A stretch of DNA of 64,000 nucleotides, taken from NCBI GenBank assembly GCA_951799405.1, contig OX637359.1, positions 3,840,201 to 3,904,200 of the forward strand, given 5' to 3'. The DNA comes from Agapetus fuscipes (Eukaryota > Arthropoda > Insecta > Trichoptera > Glossosomatidae). Below, one piece after another: positions 10,998-22,308 of the stretch; within the stretch, counting starts at the first letter, position 1, and each line of letters opens with the position of its first letter. The position numbers and the translations under genes are program-made. The notes under the pieces were generated by a model. The model saw only the letters and a program-made list of their open reading frames with translations. It had not been told where the DNA came from and ran no database searches.

Positions 10998-11492
10998 GAC
11001 CGGTCCGTAGCTCAGTGGTAACACTGCGGACTCTGAATGGGAAGGTTGTGGGTTCGATTCCCGGCGGAGCACAAAAAAAAATACCATTTATATTTTCAAA
11101 TTTGCTCTTCGCCGGGTTGAAAAATTCATAAAACCTTTACCAATGACCGGTCACCAAAGGTACATCCAGCCTTACAGCAACTGGGTCTGGCTTGAGAATT
11201 GGCGCTTTGTAGCGACGACGATCAAGCTCGTAAAAAGGTCGATAGCTCAATTGGTAGAATGCTTGCATTCCATGCCAAGAGCAAGGGATCGATCTCAAAG
11301 GTTTACTCAGCCTTCACAAGAAATGAGAACCAGCCCCCCCGGGAGCTGGGAAACCCCCACTTCAACTGAAAGTGGTTGGTGGGAGGCCAGCCCCCTTACC
11401 TGTAAAAATAAAAAGGTCCCGAAGCGCCACATGCGACCCCTTCGGGGATAACGCAGGCAAGAAGTTACACTATATGTGTAGCTTAGTTGCGT
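10998..11492 (+). repeat. S1-S2 dimeric SINE
   Basis: Very similar to the copy at 443-938, with junction ATCAAGCTCGTAAAAAGGTC and end GTAGCTTAGTTGCG. Confidence 0.85.
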
Positions 11493-11902
11493 TTAATGTG
11501 AGCAATCGATTGTACGTTTTTTAGCATAAATATTCATGAGACATAGGATTTCGTCTGCAAAGTTAACAAAAACAATCCCAAAGGAACCAACGCCTGGGAG
11601 TTAGGGAGATTATAAAATTCGTGTAATATCGAACACACTGCGCGAATTTTGGACTCTCTTGCTGCCCTACCCTGGAATGAAGTTGGTAAAATTGAAACTT
11701 ACTTTTTAAAAGCATGAATTGTTAAATAAATTTTCAAGGTGTTTTTTTGGTGAGCGATATATTTGTGTATATCACACCTCAAGACCGTTTCACATGCTTG
11801 GTCGTTGTTATTCAGCGCCAATTTTGCAAGCAATACATGGCACCTGTTATGCTGGATAAACTATTCGAATTGAACCACTTACTTTCAGTCAAAGAATGCC
11901 TC

Positions 11903-12275
11903 AGACTCAGAGGTTTTTCTGAAACAGGGGTGGTATTTGCAAAGTGAACGTTTTTTTTACAATATGGGTGGTCAGCTTCATATCAACCTGTAAGTCAAGG
12001 AACTATATAATTATAATAATATTTCACAATTCCTTAACTTATAGTTTGGTATGAGGCTGACCACCCATACTGTAAAAAAATATTAACTTTGCCAATGTCA
12101 CACCTGTTTCAGGGAAGGTCGGGAAGAGTTACAGTGCTTATGTTCATTTGACATTGGGTTTTTATATTGTAAGTTCACATGCGGCATGTGTAAACGCCAA
12201 CTTAATTGTGTCTGCTTTTGGGATTGCATTTAATATAAATCGTAAATGTAATATATCTTCGCAACTAAGATTATA
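11903..12275. repeat. Two T modules head to head
   Basis: A short minus-strand T (11903-12003) and a plus-strand T (12024-12275) meet at their CTTGACTTATAGG ends, 20 bp apart. Together they make a large imperfect palindrome. Confidence 0.8.
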
Positions 12276-12577
12276 GATATGGACACACATAAAAAATGGG
12301 ATTATTTTTGGTGAATCACACCTCAAGAGCCATATAATATGCATGGAATGTGCAATATACCTACTGTCTGGAATCTGTGCCACTTTATTCAATGAAATAA
12401 TGGTACTCAGAAATTCTGAATCGGCATTGGAAAGGGCTCTTGAGAATGGACGCGCTTCAAGTCGTACAAATCCCTTCAATTGATGTGATAATGAAGGACA
12501 AATGCGAGGAAGCTGTAACCTAGATTTACGAAATCTCTTTGGAGCATGGCATTCAAGATGGCTCTGTAACTTTAATT

Positions 12578-12800
12578 CTGCTACGGCCACCCCAGCCTGG
12601 CACAGCTGCCTCAATATCTTCCTATTCTTACATATCTCTTTCAATTCAATCATATCCATCACCTTTTTCATACATTTTCTTCTTTTACACCGGTTTAGAC
12701 CAATCCGTAGTCCAGTGATAACGCTTCGGACTCCAAAATGGATGGTTATGGGTTCGAATCCAAGGGGATCACAAAAATATACCATTTATATTTTCGCTGG
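12578..12800. repeat. LINE L fragment (-) then S1 head (+)
   Basis: 12578-12695 is a minus L(a) end (CCTCAATATCTTCCTATTC). 12698-12800 is the S1 head with AATCCGTAGTCCAGTGATAAC. Confidence 0.7.
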
Positions 12801-13099
12801 ATTGAAATTTTTTGAAATGTTAGATATAAATTCGTATTTTAGATTAATAAAAATAACCTCATTAACGTCCATAGATCCCGCCCATATCTTCCCCCCCTCT
12901 TTTCAATTGTAGCCTCGCCCCTTCCCTCATCTTAATTGTAAGTCATGTATTAGTTTTAAGTTTAGTATCCAAGAAACTGACGATGGAGAGGTATCTCTGA
13001 AAACGCTTTTTCGTCAATGAATACTAAAAACAATGTTTTTTTTAATAAAAGTTCTTAAAATTATAATTAAATATATGTAAAGAATCTAAGGTAACTGTA

Positions 13100-13650
13100 A
13101 CTCTATCGCCATTCCGCTAGGGATAGCCAGAGCCTACGTAGAGCTGCCTCCATGTCTTCCTATCATTACATATCTCTTTCTATTCATTCATATCCATCAC
13201 CTCTTTCATACATTTTTTTATTTTACGCTCACTTTGTATATCCCATTCTTTCACAATCTCCTCAATCTAATCACTCATACTTTTCTCGGTCATCCCTTCC
13301 CTCCTTTTCTTTCCACTCTTCCTCTGTAGACATACTTTGTCAGTCTATCATCATTCGTTCTTTCCACATGCCCAAACCATCTCATCACATTATTTTTCAC
13401 CTTTTAACTTTCACATCCTCTTTCAGCTTACATTCTTTCTTTAACCATTCATTCCTAAGTTCTCAGTTGGCACAATGCTTGCTTCCATGAAGCTAGGGTT
13501 CGATCTCCACCAAGATTTCCCGTTTTGGTGTTTATTTCAAGCTACAAACAAAAATAACGGCAAGGTTTATTCAGCCTTCACAAAGAGTGAGAACCGACCT
13601 ACAGTTCAAGTCACGTGGTTGGTGTAAAGCCAGGCTTCTTATCTTTGAAA
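13100..13650. repeat. LINE L fragment (-) and S2 fragment (+)
   Basis: 13100-13470 is a degenerate minus L(a) copy (CCATTCCGCTAGGG, ACATGCCCAAACCATCTCA). 13472-13650 is S2 body (GGGTTCGATCTCCACC). Confidence 0.75.
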
Positions 13651-13699
13651 TGCAATTCGCTCTGCAACCATTGAACAATGAAATTATCCTTGCATCCCT

Positions 13700-13830
13700 G
13701 TTTCAATTCATTCTCTTGCTATTGGAGAGCGTGCATTTGCAGTTGCTGGTCCTCTAGCCTGGAACCACCTGCCAGATCATGTGAGAGAGCTAGAGGACCA
13801 TGGAATGTTCCGGAATGCACTGAAGTGACT
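13700..13830 (+). pseudogene. CR1/L2-like LINE C-terminal fragment
   Basis: The + frame reads GERAFAVAGPLAWNHLPDHV, the C-terminal signature of CR1/L2-type polyproteins (...F.VAGP..WN.LP...). It stops soon after. Confidence 0.7.
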
Positions 13831-14321
13831 GCATCACGAAACGGCGCTGTTAAGAAACATCAACTCATCATTCGATACTTGTTTACTGTGGTCAAGTACT
13901 TAACGGATGACTTTTTCACTAAGAATAAAACTACGTTTTCAGTCAAACATAGCATTTCATCAAAACATGAAATACCAATCTAACACGCTCACTAAGGTGC
14001 TGTCTTAATTTCCAGACACGTTTGTGGTAAACGCAATGCTTTAGTTAAAACGCAGACTTTTATACTACGGTGATGCTGGCCGGCTTGTAAAGGTTGTAGA
14101 TTACTCTCTTCTGTTCCTATTTATGCCGTCATCTTTTTGATAGATTGTTGCCTCTATTGACTAGCCCCCCCCCCCTTCTCCAGCAACACTCCAGTGTCCT
14201 GAGTGTGAAATATTGAGTAAATACTCAACAATCACGTAATAAGAAAAATGTATGAAAACTAAAAACACTTTGAGCCATTCATACATTCTAAGAAATAAAC
14301 ATTAAGATGATCTGCCTACCT

Positions 14322-14553
14322 TGCAGTGGCGAAGGGTGCCATACAACTCGATTCCCATCGGCTTCCCTTTTAAAATGAGGCAAAAAAGTAGTTAAAAAAT
14401 ATAGGCGCAAAGTAAAAAAATACATTTAAAACCGAAGAAACAATACGTATTTTTTCCCCATTGAAACCATGCAGTCTACTTTATTATCATTTTTGCCGCA
14501 CTTTAAAGGGGAAACCGATGGGAATCGAGTTGTATGGCACCCTTCGCCACTGC
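14322..14553. mobile_element. 232-bp hAT-like MITE
   Basis: The ends GCAGTGGCGAAGGGTGCCAT and its complement are about 56-bp inverted arms. CAGTGGCG is a common hAT end. I could not define a clear target duplication. Confidence 0.75.
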
Positions 14554-14565
14554 GTAGGTACGTTG

Positions 14566-14680
14566 ACTTATAGGTTGGTATGAGACTGACCACCCATACT
14601 GTAAAAAATGATTCACTTTGTCAATGTAACCCCTGTTTCAAGGAAGGTATGCAAGAGTTGCAGGGTTGATCCTGGTTTTA
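14566..14680 (+). repeat. Truncated T module
   Basis: Begins TTGACTTATAGGTTGGTATG and stops after the CCCTGTTTCAAGG region. Confidence 0.75.
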
Positions 14681-14913
14681 TGGCGTCAGAAGCTCCGGAA
14701 GCACCCTCTTTTAACTGCTATGGCTGATGGTAATGCCAGTGGCCACATTGCCCAGAAGCACTATTCTGCTAAATTCCTTACACTTTGGATATCAATCCAA
14801 GTCGGAGCTTGCTCCAATAGATGAAAAAATGCAGTACACCTTATTTTTGGACATGAATCGCAATCTCGTAAGGAATTTAGCAGAATAGCGCTTTAGGGCT
14901 CTCCGGGACTGAG

Positions 14914-15160
14914 GGCCTGTTGCACCAACCTCCAATCTATATTTGATTGACACACCAAAGATGATTGCTTAGTTCTGGTAAGGACCTCGGTTAAATATTT
15001 CTCGGAAGTAGGTTATTACCTTTATTCGATGGAATTTGAAAACAGGAAATATGATGTACATCAGCCGACTTACGTAAATGCAACCATTTTTTTATTTGAA
15101 AGGGAAAAATCACACTTGATTTTTGTCTGATTGAAGCTTGGTGCAAAAGGCCCGTGTCTA
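14914..15160. mobile_element. MITE with GGGCCTGTTGCACC ends
   Basis: Left GAGGGCCTGTTGCACCAACC, right TTGGTGCAAAAGGCCCG. Related copies are at 21285-21480 and 31614-31835. Confidence 0.75.
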
Positions 15161-15224
15161 TCTAAGCTAGGAGTAGGACTATATTGGTGTATGGCGTTAC
15201 AAGGTATTTAAGTAGTACATAATT

Positions 15225-15532
15225 GGACCGGTCCGTAGTCCAGTGGTAACACTTCGGACTCGTAAATGGAAGGTTGTTGATTCGGATCCCGGCGGAGCAC
15301 AAAAAATATACCATTTATATTTCGAATGTGCTCTTCGCTGAGTTGAAAAATTCATAAACCTTTACCAAAGACCGGTCACTGAAAGGTCCATCCAACCTTA
15401 CAACAACTGGGTCTTGCTTGAGAATTGGCGCTTTCTACAGCGACCAAGCTCGCAGAGGGCTCTTGAGGTGTGATACACACAAAAACAGCGCTCACCAAAT
15501 AAATCATCCTTATATTATTAATATTATAATTA
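15225..15532 (+). repeat. Full-length monomeric S1 SINE
   Basis: Complete, with tRNA-like head, body and tail ACACAAAAACAGCGCTCACC, AAATAAATCATCC and ATT-rich simple sequence. It defines S1 as an independent family. Confidence 0.85.
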
Positions 15533-15892
15533 TCTTCCATAAAAATATGCGTCCTGCTTGACCTACCAAGTTTGTTTAATACTTAAAATAAAGATCATTC
15601 TTGAAGCATCGAGAATCGCTACATACCCCCGTACTGGATTTTACCAGAACATTCGATTCAAACAACCTCGAACTTATTCAAATCTTCTTTTTCGTATTAC
15701 ATATATTTTTCTTTCCCTGTATTTTTTTTTCTTTTCTTTACCTTATTCTTCCTATGTATGTATATGTGTGCTACTATATATTTATCCTTTGTTTCCCATG
15801 TTTTGTTTTTTTAAATTTAATATGACTGGTCACGCATTGCACCCTCTGCGGGACTATGCCGGAATACATTTAAAAAAAAAAAAAAAAAATAG

Positions 15893-16330
15893 ATTTGTGG
15901 AAAGGAATACAATCCACCAACCTATTTTACCTGGCCAGTTGTCTTCATGCGAAAGCAGAAGCTTGTGTGCATGCAACGGCATCTGTTGAACCAGGGTCGA
16001 AGTTATCGTCGCGGGATTCGAACCAGCGTTATCCGGTTCCAAATTATAAACCTAAGCGTCTACTTCTAGAGAGAATTATTATTACACTGACAAAACTACA
16101 CAACCACACAACATCCTGCTTATTCGCAACAATGTCCATTATCAATCGCCATTTCCTCTCAGTGTCTCAAAACAAAGCAACGCAACACACACCACAGCAC
16201 TGCGCAGCTAACGGCCCTGCAACCGGATAACGCCATCAACTGCCACATCACCAACACCTCTGCGGCACCATAACAAGTGTCATAGACCCCTAGAGTATCT
16301 TGAATCTAGAGAGTCTCCCGCACAGGCTTC
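15893..16330. repeat. S3 repeat remnant and Jockey-like LINE 3-prime end (+)
   Basis: 15893-16075 is S3 (AGATTTGTGGAAAGGAATAC, a tRNA-like reversed segment CGCGGGATTCGAACC). 16125-16330 matches the LINE end at 62345-62540 in the opposite orientation (CATTTCCTCTCAGTGTCTC). Confidence 0.7.
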
Positions 16331-16714
16331 GTTAAAAAATCATTTCCTTTCATTTAATAATAAAAGGAAAGAAACATGAAAAGCAAAATGAAAAGATTGA
16401 AAATGGGTCGGAGTCCATGCCGGGTCAGAAACCTTATTCTTGGGTAGAGTGTTTAAGTTAGGGCCTACAAAAGTTTAGCACTCTTTGTTTAGTTACTTGG
16501 AGGGTCTGGGGTCTAAAAAACACTACCTCAAATATAAAACTTTCTGTCGACCACTTTACCAAAAATGTATGGACACTAAAACGATCACTGGAGGTGCTTT
16601 TCCAATTTCCATACATTTTTCTGTTAGTTTAAATGTGATACTTTATACCTGGGGTGAGCTTTGACCCTGTTGGTCGGTGTATGGAACTTTTCTCATGATT
16701 TTTAAACATTAAAC

Positions 16715-16815
16715 CCTGCAACTCTTGTCGACTTTTCTTGGAACAGGAGTAACAGTGACTAAGCGAATCAATTTTTACAGTATGCAGAGACCGACCAGCC
16801 TGCAAGTAAGGGACA
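16715..16815 (-). repeat. Degenerate T module
   Basis: AACCCTGCAACTCTTGTCGAC to CTGCAAGTAAGG is a diverged minus-strand copy of the T 5-prime half. Confidence 0.65.
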
Positions 16816-16865
16816 CAAATAATAAAATATATTGTATAAAATATACTTCACTGGTTTAAAAAATC

Positions 16866-17595
16866 AATTTAAATTGGATATTTAACGAACCGTTTAGAGA
16901 GAACTTACATCATTCTTGACGTTTCGTCAGCGACGTAGCCGACGTCTTCAGGAGAACATCCTCTCTGCACGACGACTGAGGATGAACTGAATTTGAAAAC
17001 ATGCTTTGTCATAAATCACTGCCTACCTTCGAACGAAGGTAGTAATTATGTTTTGATCTGTTACACATTCCACTTTCATCTTGTTTGTATTCTACGTCAC
17101 TAGATGGTTCTATGTTAGAGAACTGCACTGGCTGAGGGTCCGAGAGAGGGTGGAATTTTAGTTGTGTCTCACTGTACATAGGGCCCTGAACGGCACGGCA
17201 CCCCCATGTCTCGCTGAGCTATGCTCTGTCGATGGGACTTCAAAAAGACCACCACCCTCTGCCCGTACTGCTGTCAACAAGGTTATAGTGCCCAATAGAG
17301 CAAACACATCAAATTTTGCAGACTGAAGCTTTGCGGTGGCCGGGCCGGTTGCCTGTAACAATTTGCCCATCGGTGTTCGCGCGAACCAGCCTACCACCAC
17401 CTTCAGAAAGGAACTGAAGACACTACTTTTCTCCAGAAGCCATGGCGCCCTTGAGATGGTCCTGGACCATTAAATGGCGCCACAGGAAAGAAATCATCCA
17501 TCATCATCATCATCACCTGTACAGGTTGGTACTATGTTGGTACTAATATGTTGGTACTGTGTCACCAAACGGTTCGTTAAATATCCGATTTAAAT
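16866..17595. mobile_element. TIR element carrying a CR1/L2-like LINE end
   Basis: Left ATTTAAATTGGATATTTAAC (16866) and right complement (17567-17595) are about 29-bp arms. The interior starts with the GACGTTTCGTCAGCGACG motif. 17160-17530 is a LINE end: frame with FAVAGPVACNNLPIGVRANQ and FRKELKTLLFSR, followed by a (CAT)n tail. Confidence 0.8.
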
Positions 17596-17674
17596 TAAGT
17601 TTTGAAATTTATTTAGTTTTAAAAATTAATATAAATGTCAAAATGTCAAACGATCGTAATTCTAATTTAAACCA

Positions 17675-17915
17675 TACTTCACTGGGTTGAAAAATTCATA
17701 AACCTTTTCCAATGACCGGTCATCAAAGGTCCATCCAGCCTTACTGCAACTGGGTCTTGCTTGAGAATTGGCGCTTTGCAGCGACGACGACCAAGCTCGT
17801 AAAAAGGTCGATAGCTTAATTGGTAGAATGCTTGCATTCCATGCCGAGAGCAAGGGTTCGATCTCAAAGGTTTACTCAGCGCCCCCGGGAGCTGGTAAAC
17901 CCCCACTTCAACTAA
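17675..17915 (+). repeat. S1-S2 dimer, 5-prime truncated and cut at the 3-prime end
   Basis: It keeps the junction ACCAAGCTCGTAAAAAGGTC. S2 is broken after CACTTCAACTAAAAG and resumes weakly near 18057 (AAAGTGGTTGGTGTCAGG), so the gap 17930-18050 looks like an insertion. Confidence 0.75.
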
Positions 17916-18589
17916 AAGCTTTTACTCTGAAGTTACTCTGAAGATGGCCTAGAGGCCGAAACCGGTCAACTCACTTATTTTGGTTTGTTTTAACAAATTC
18001 AAATAAAAACATAGTAGAATAAAACAAAGTTTGTTTTCATTTTTTTAATCAACCAAAAGTGGTTGGTGTCAGGAGAGAACTAGATAAAAAATGGTTGCTT
18101 CCACACGGGTCACAACCCTCAGTAATGAGGTACAATTTTAAAAAGAAGACTGTGTGGAAACACGCATGTATGTACCTTGTGTTCTATTTAAGAGTTTCTT
18201 TCAATCTGGAATGGAGAGCCGGTTCTTTTGATGAGCTGGTCCGAGCCGCAGGCTATCCTTGTATGTACATTCAAACGCAAAGCGCTCTTTCCTCAGTTCA
18301 ATACACAAGGTAAACATACAGCTCGAGGTGAATGGAAAATGCGAGAGCTTTCCATTCAGGGTAATACCGCTTTGAAGCCGTGTCAAGACAAATCGGTCAA
18401 AAGTAACTCGTCCACAGACAGCTCGTCCATGGACAAATAGGTCACACCACAATGTATCTACCCGACTTTTCGGACAACGACATTTCAGTCACATCTATCG
18501 GTCCTATAATTCAGGGAAAAATAAAGGTAGACGAGCCCCAGGTCAAAGAAGAACCTGAGACAATGGTTTTAATTTTTTTTTTTTTTAAA

Positions 18590-18975
18590 TAAAAAAAAAT
18601 AGATTTGTGAAGAGGAATGCAATTCACCAACCTATTCTGCCTGGCCAGAAACAGGTATTAATATCATCAATTAATAATTCATTTTTGTTTATATTAATGA
18701 ATTATTAATTAACAATTACCCAATAACATCTGTTGAACCAGGGTCAAATTTATGGTCAAATACCCAGGCGGGGATCGAACCCCGCGTCTAGCGTTCTAGC
18801 GTGTCTCAACGTTGAAAGATCAGCCCACTTGGCCCCCTCGGCTATAACACCGACCAATTTTCCTGTGCTTTGCACCTTGCAAAGTCAAGTGACCCAAGTG
18901 GGGATCGAACTAACGTTATTCTATTTCAAATACGCTAGAAAAATCGGCCACTTGGCCCCCTCAGTTTGGCAGAAG
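18590..18975. repeat. S3 tRNA-like repeat, two copies
   Basis: Contains AGATTTGTGAAGAGGAATGC, GGGGATCGAACCCCGCG and GGGGATCGAACTAACG, i.e. two reversed tRNA-like B-box regions, each followed by CACTTGGCCCCCTC. Other S3 pieces are at 42360-42500 and 48955-49010. Confidence 0.65.
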
Positions 18976-19555
18976 CACAAGATTCCTCTTTCGTGCCGCA
19001 GTATCGAAGGTGCAAATCGCTATGTATGATCGCTAATTTTAATTGAAGAGGCACAGGAAGAAGAAGGGTGACCCTGCCTTTTCACGTCGCCCTTTGTAAT
19101 TTTTAATTTAGTTGAAATTCAGGTGAAGATAACTCGAGAATGGGTATTTATTAGCTTTAGCCGGTATCAGATTAATGTGCACTTGTTATCACGCTCTTCT
19201 GCCACGTTAAATAGCGGATCTTGGTGCGGAGCCAAGCCAGGAAGTCATTAGGAGACCGCCGAGGAGGAAACGCTTACAGAACTGGCTTTCATTGTGGAAT
19301 TCCATCCCTTATTCAGTCACCTGTGCTCTTTTTCTTCTATCTCAATCCTAAGATTGGACTGCAGCAATGTGCGTCGAGCTTTTTGGATATTCTTCCCTAT
19401 CTGTAGCAGTGGAATCAGCGCATGATTGACATAGACAATATTGTGACGTCGCGTCGCCCGGCAGCGCCCTTGCAATCTATATGTCAAAAGGGAGGATTCC
19501 TTGACTTATAGGTTGGTATGAGGCTAAGCACTCATACTGCAAAAAATGGTATATT

Positions 19556-19970
19556 TAAAGTTGCAAGGATATATTAACATTCAAAGCTCATATCAAATGC
19601 ATACCCACAAACAAACACGTGTAATTTCTCGCTTACAAATGCTGAATGGGTGCTTACAAATTAAAATCCAAACCTCAAATGAGCATAAACCTTAGAACAT
19701 TTGCTGACCTTCCCTGGAACAGGGGTGACATTGGCCAAGTGAACCATTTTTTACAGTATGGTTGGTCAGCCTCATATCAACCTATCAGTCAAGGAATACA
19801 AATAATAAATCAAACGTCTACAAAAACAACAAAACCTTAAAAAGAAATCTATACAAAGAAAGTCAATAGGTATACAAAAAATAATAAAGAATGTAAAAAT
19901 ATATACATAAGCCGCCAACATTACAAATCCACATTAAAGATTAGCCACCATTTCTTTCTGTCCTTACATG
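19556..19970 (-). mobile_element. LINE L (subfamily b) end + T
   Basis: T occupies 19556-19795. The AT-rich spacer and the coding end GCCGCCAACATTACAAATC follow to about 19970. Confidence 0.8.
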
Positions 19971-19978
19971 CAAGATTT

Positions 19979-20229
19979 TTTCCTTGACTTAAAGATTGGT
20001 ATGAGGCTGACCACCCGTACTGTAAAAAATGGTTCACTTTGCTAATGTCACCCCTGTGTCAGGGAAGGTCGGCAAAAGTTGTAGGGCTAATGTTCATTTG
20101 AGATTTGGATTTTATTTGTATGTACACATTCAGCATTTTTAAACGTGAACTACATGTGTTTGTTTGTGGGCATACATTTGAGAACTTTAAATGAATATAT
20201 CCTTGCAACTTAGATGATAGATTATAGAT
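19979..20229 (+). repeat. T module
   Basis: Full length, starting TTCCTTGACTTAAAGATTGG and ending in AGATGATAGATTATAGAT. Confidence 0.8.
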
Positions 20230-20359
20230 CTCCTTTTGTTATGACTCTGGATATCCCACTCATTCGCTTTTTCAGAAATTTGATCCATCCATACCTTTCT
20301 CGGTCTTCCTCTACCACGACATCCACCCCTCGTTACGTCAATTGACTTACTTTTTATTC

Positions 20360-20475
20360 CGCATGAAAAAGGTGATGGATATGAATGAATTGAAAGAGGT
20401 ATGTAAAGATAGGAAAAAATGGAGGCAGCTCTGCAGAGGCTCTGGCCACCCCTAGTGGAACGGTTACAGTTACAA
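20360..20475 (+). repeat. LINE L (subfamily a) 3-prime end
   Basis: ATGAAAAAGGTGATGGATATG to CCCCTAGTGGAACGGTTACAG. Confidence 0.8.
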
Positions 20476-20529
20476 TTGCCTTCCGTTTGGAATTATGAAG
20501 AAAAGTTTTTTACTGAGAGCGTAGGCAGA

Positions 20530-21005
20530 GCGAGTCAATAAAAGGAGAGCTTGTATGAAAAAAGTTATGACTCTGGATGAAATGAAAGAAGTATGCAAGG
20601 ACAGGAAGAAGTGGCAGCTAATCTGCAATGCTGATTTTTAATGTTGGTTTATTGGCTTGCTACATTTTTTGCATAAGACATTTTTTACTTTTTTTGTATA
20701 GATTTATTTTTAAGGTTTTGTTGTTTTCTTATACTTAAATGTTATTTATTACTCGTATTTCTTGACTTATAGGTTGGTATGAGGCTGACCACCCATACTG
20801 TAAAAAATGGTTCACTTTGCCAATGTCACCCCTGTTTCAGGGAATGTCAGCAAGAGTTGCAGGGCTTATGTTCATTTGAGGTTTGGATTTTATTTGTAAG
20901 TACACAATCAGCATTTGTAAGCGCGAACTACACGTGTTTGTTTGTGGGCATACATCTGAGAGCTTTGAATGAATATATCCTTGCAACTTAGATTATAGAT
21001 TATTA
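20530..21005 (+). mobile_element. LINE L (subfamily b) end + T
   Basis: The coding remnant (AGGAGAGCTTGTATGAAAA, ATGAAAGAAGTATGCAAGG) is followed by an AT-rich spacer and T at 20757-21005, ending AGATTATAGATTATTATAG. Confidence 0.8.
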
Positions 21006-21284
21006 TAGTAGGCAGCTCGCTAGACATAAAGTATCTGAAGTAAAAAGTTGTGCTACCACGAAGTATCGAAGATAGGAGACATATTTACAAAGTTTTTTAT
21101 GCGTTCACTTTGAAGGAGGGTATTTTAATACTTTATCGCAATATAGAAAATCTCGAGGGAAAGAAGAGATGAAAAAAGTGTGCTATGATCAATGGCTAGG
21201 GCAAAAACAAAGTGGATACGCGTCTGCGAAGGTACTAGCTACCCCTAGCGGAATGGAGGCTGGATACAGTGACTCTTGCGCCAA

Positions 21285-21480
21285 ACTCCAATCAGACTAA
21301 AATCTTAATTAAGTGGGATTTCTCCCATCAAATAAAAAAAAAAGTTGCAAATACGTAAATCGGCTGATATTACCCAAACCGAGAAATATTAACCGAGGGC
21401 CTTACCAGAATTGAGTAATCAAATTTGATGTGTCAATCAAATATTGATTATAAGTTTGTGCAACAGGCCCTAATAGTCAT
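21285..21480. mobile_element. MITE with ...GTTTGTGCAACAGGCCC end
   Basis: The right end GCAACAGGCCC is followed by TAA. The left end is degenerate (TTGCGCCAAACTCCAATC). Same family as 14914-15160 and 31614-31835. Confidence 0.7.
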
Positions 21481-22222
21481 AAAAAAGTAATGGACTAAGC
21501 CAAAATATGAGTTTTGACCTTTTTTCTCGGCGGGCAAACGTCGCACGTCTCTGACCTTGAGATACTGGTTTGCTTTTTACTTCACGCTAAGGACTTCCAA
21601 CACTTGAGAAAATATTTAACTTTGTATGAGCGACCATGTGCTCTAGGTCTTTTTGACACATACATACAGAACGGGTAAGATGAGGGTTTGACCATACTAC
21701 GTATGAGACTACGGTGCTTAGCAAACAATAACGAAATATTTGTTTTCTTTTTCCTTAGCAACCCGGCCGTGTAAAACACAATTTTGCCTGAACCAATTCA
21801 TATGTTTTTTTATTGTTATTCGAAGCATTACAATTTAAATAAATTGTATTATTTAAAACTATTTTTAAAAAATCAACCATATTTTCAGACAATGCAACTA
21901 TTTTTATTTATTTGACAAAGCAAGTCTCATTGTATTTTTTTTTCAATATCAAAGTTTATTTCTATTGTTTTTTTTTTTTTTTAATGTATACACACATGAT
22001 CTTTTGATTTCGGAATTCATTTGTTTTATTTTTTATTTTTTTTTGCTTCATTCAAACCTTTCGATATAATTCAAAAACTATTTTCGATTATTTACAATCG
22101 ATGAAAAAATGTTTGTTTTCGTTTGAATGTACAAAATATGTATATCACTTTTTCAATGTTGAATTTCGGTTTTTTATTATTTTTTTCTTTGTACGACAAA
22201 AAAAGGCATACAATTATTTTTG
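21481..22222. other. Upstream region of gene A, no repeat or gene recognised
   Basis: AT-rich with several T-runs. Any proximal regulatory sites of gene A should lie here, but I see no specific motif. Confidence 0.4.
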
Positions 22223-22264
22223 TATATAAGGTGATGTTGCAAGTTTGAAAATCATAATTCAGTC
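22223..22264 (+). promoter_or_regulatory. Candidate core promoter of gene A (TATA + Inr)
   Basis: TATATAAG lies at 22223-22230. TCAGTC, a match to the arthropod initiator TCAGTY, lies at 22259-22264, 45 bp before the ATG. The 36-38 bp spacing is a little longer than the usual 30, so the exact start site is uncertain. Confidence 0.55.
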
Positions 22265-22308
22265 GGTGGTGTTGCAAGGTGTAATAAAAAAAAGAAAAAC
22301 TATCGAAA

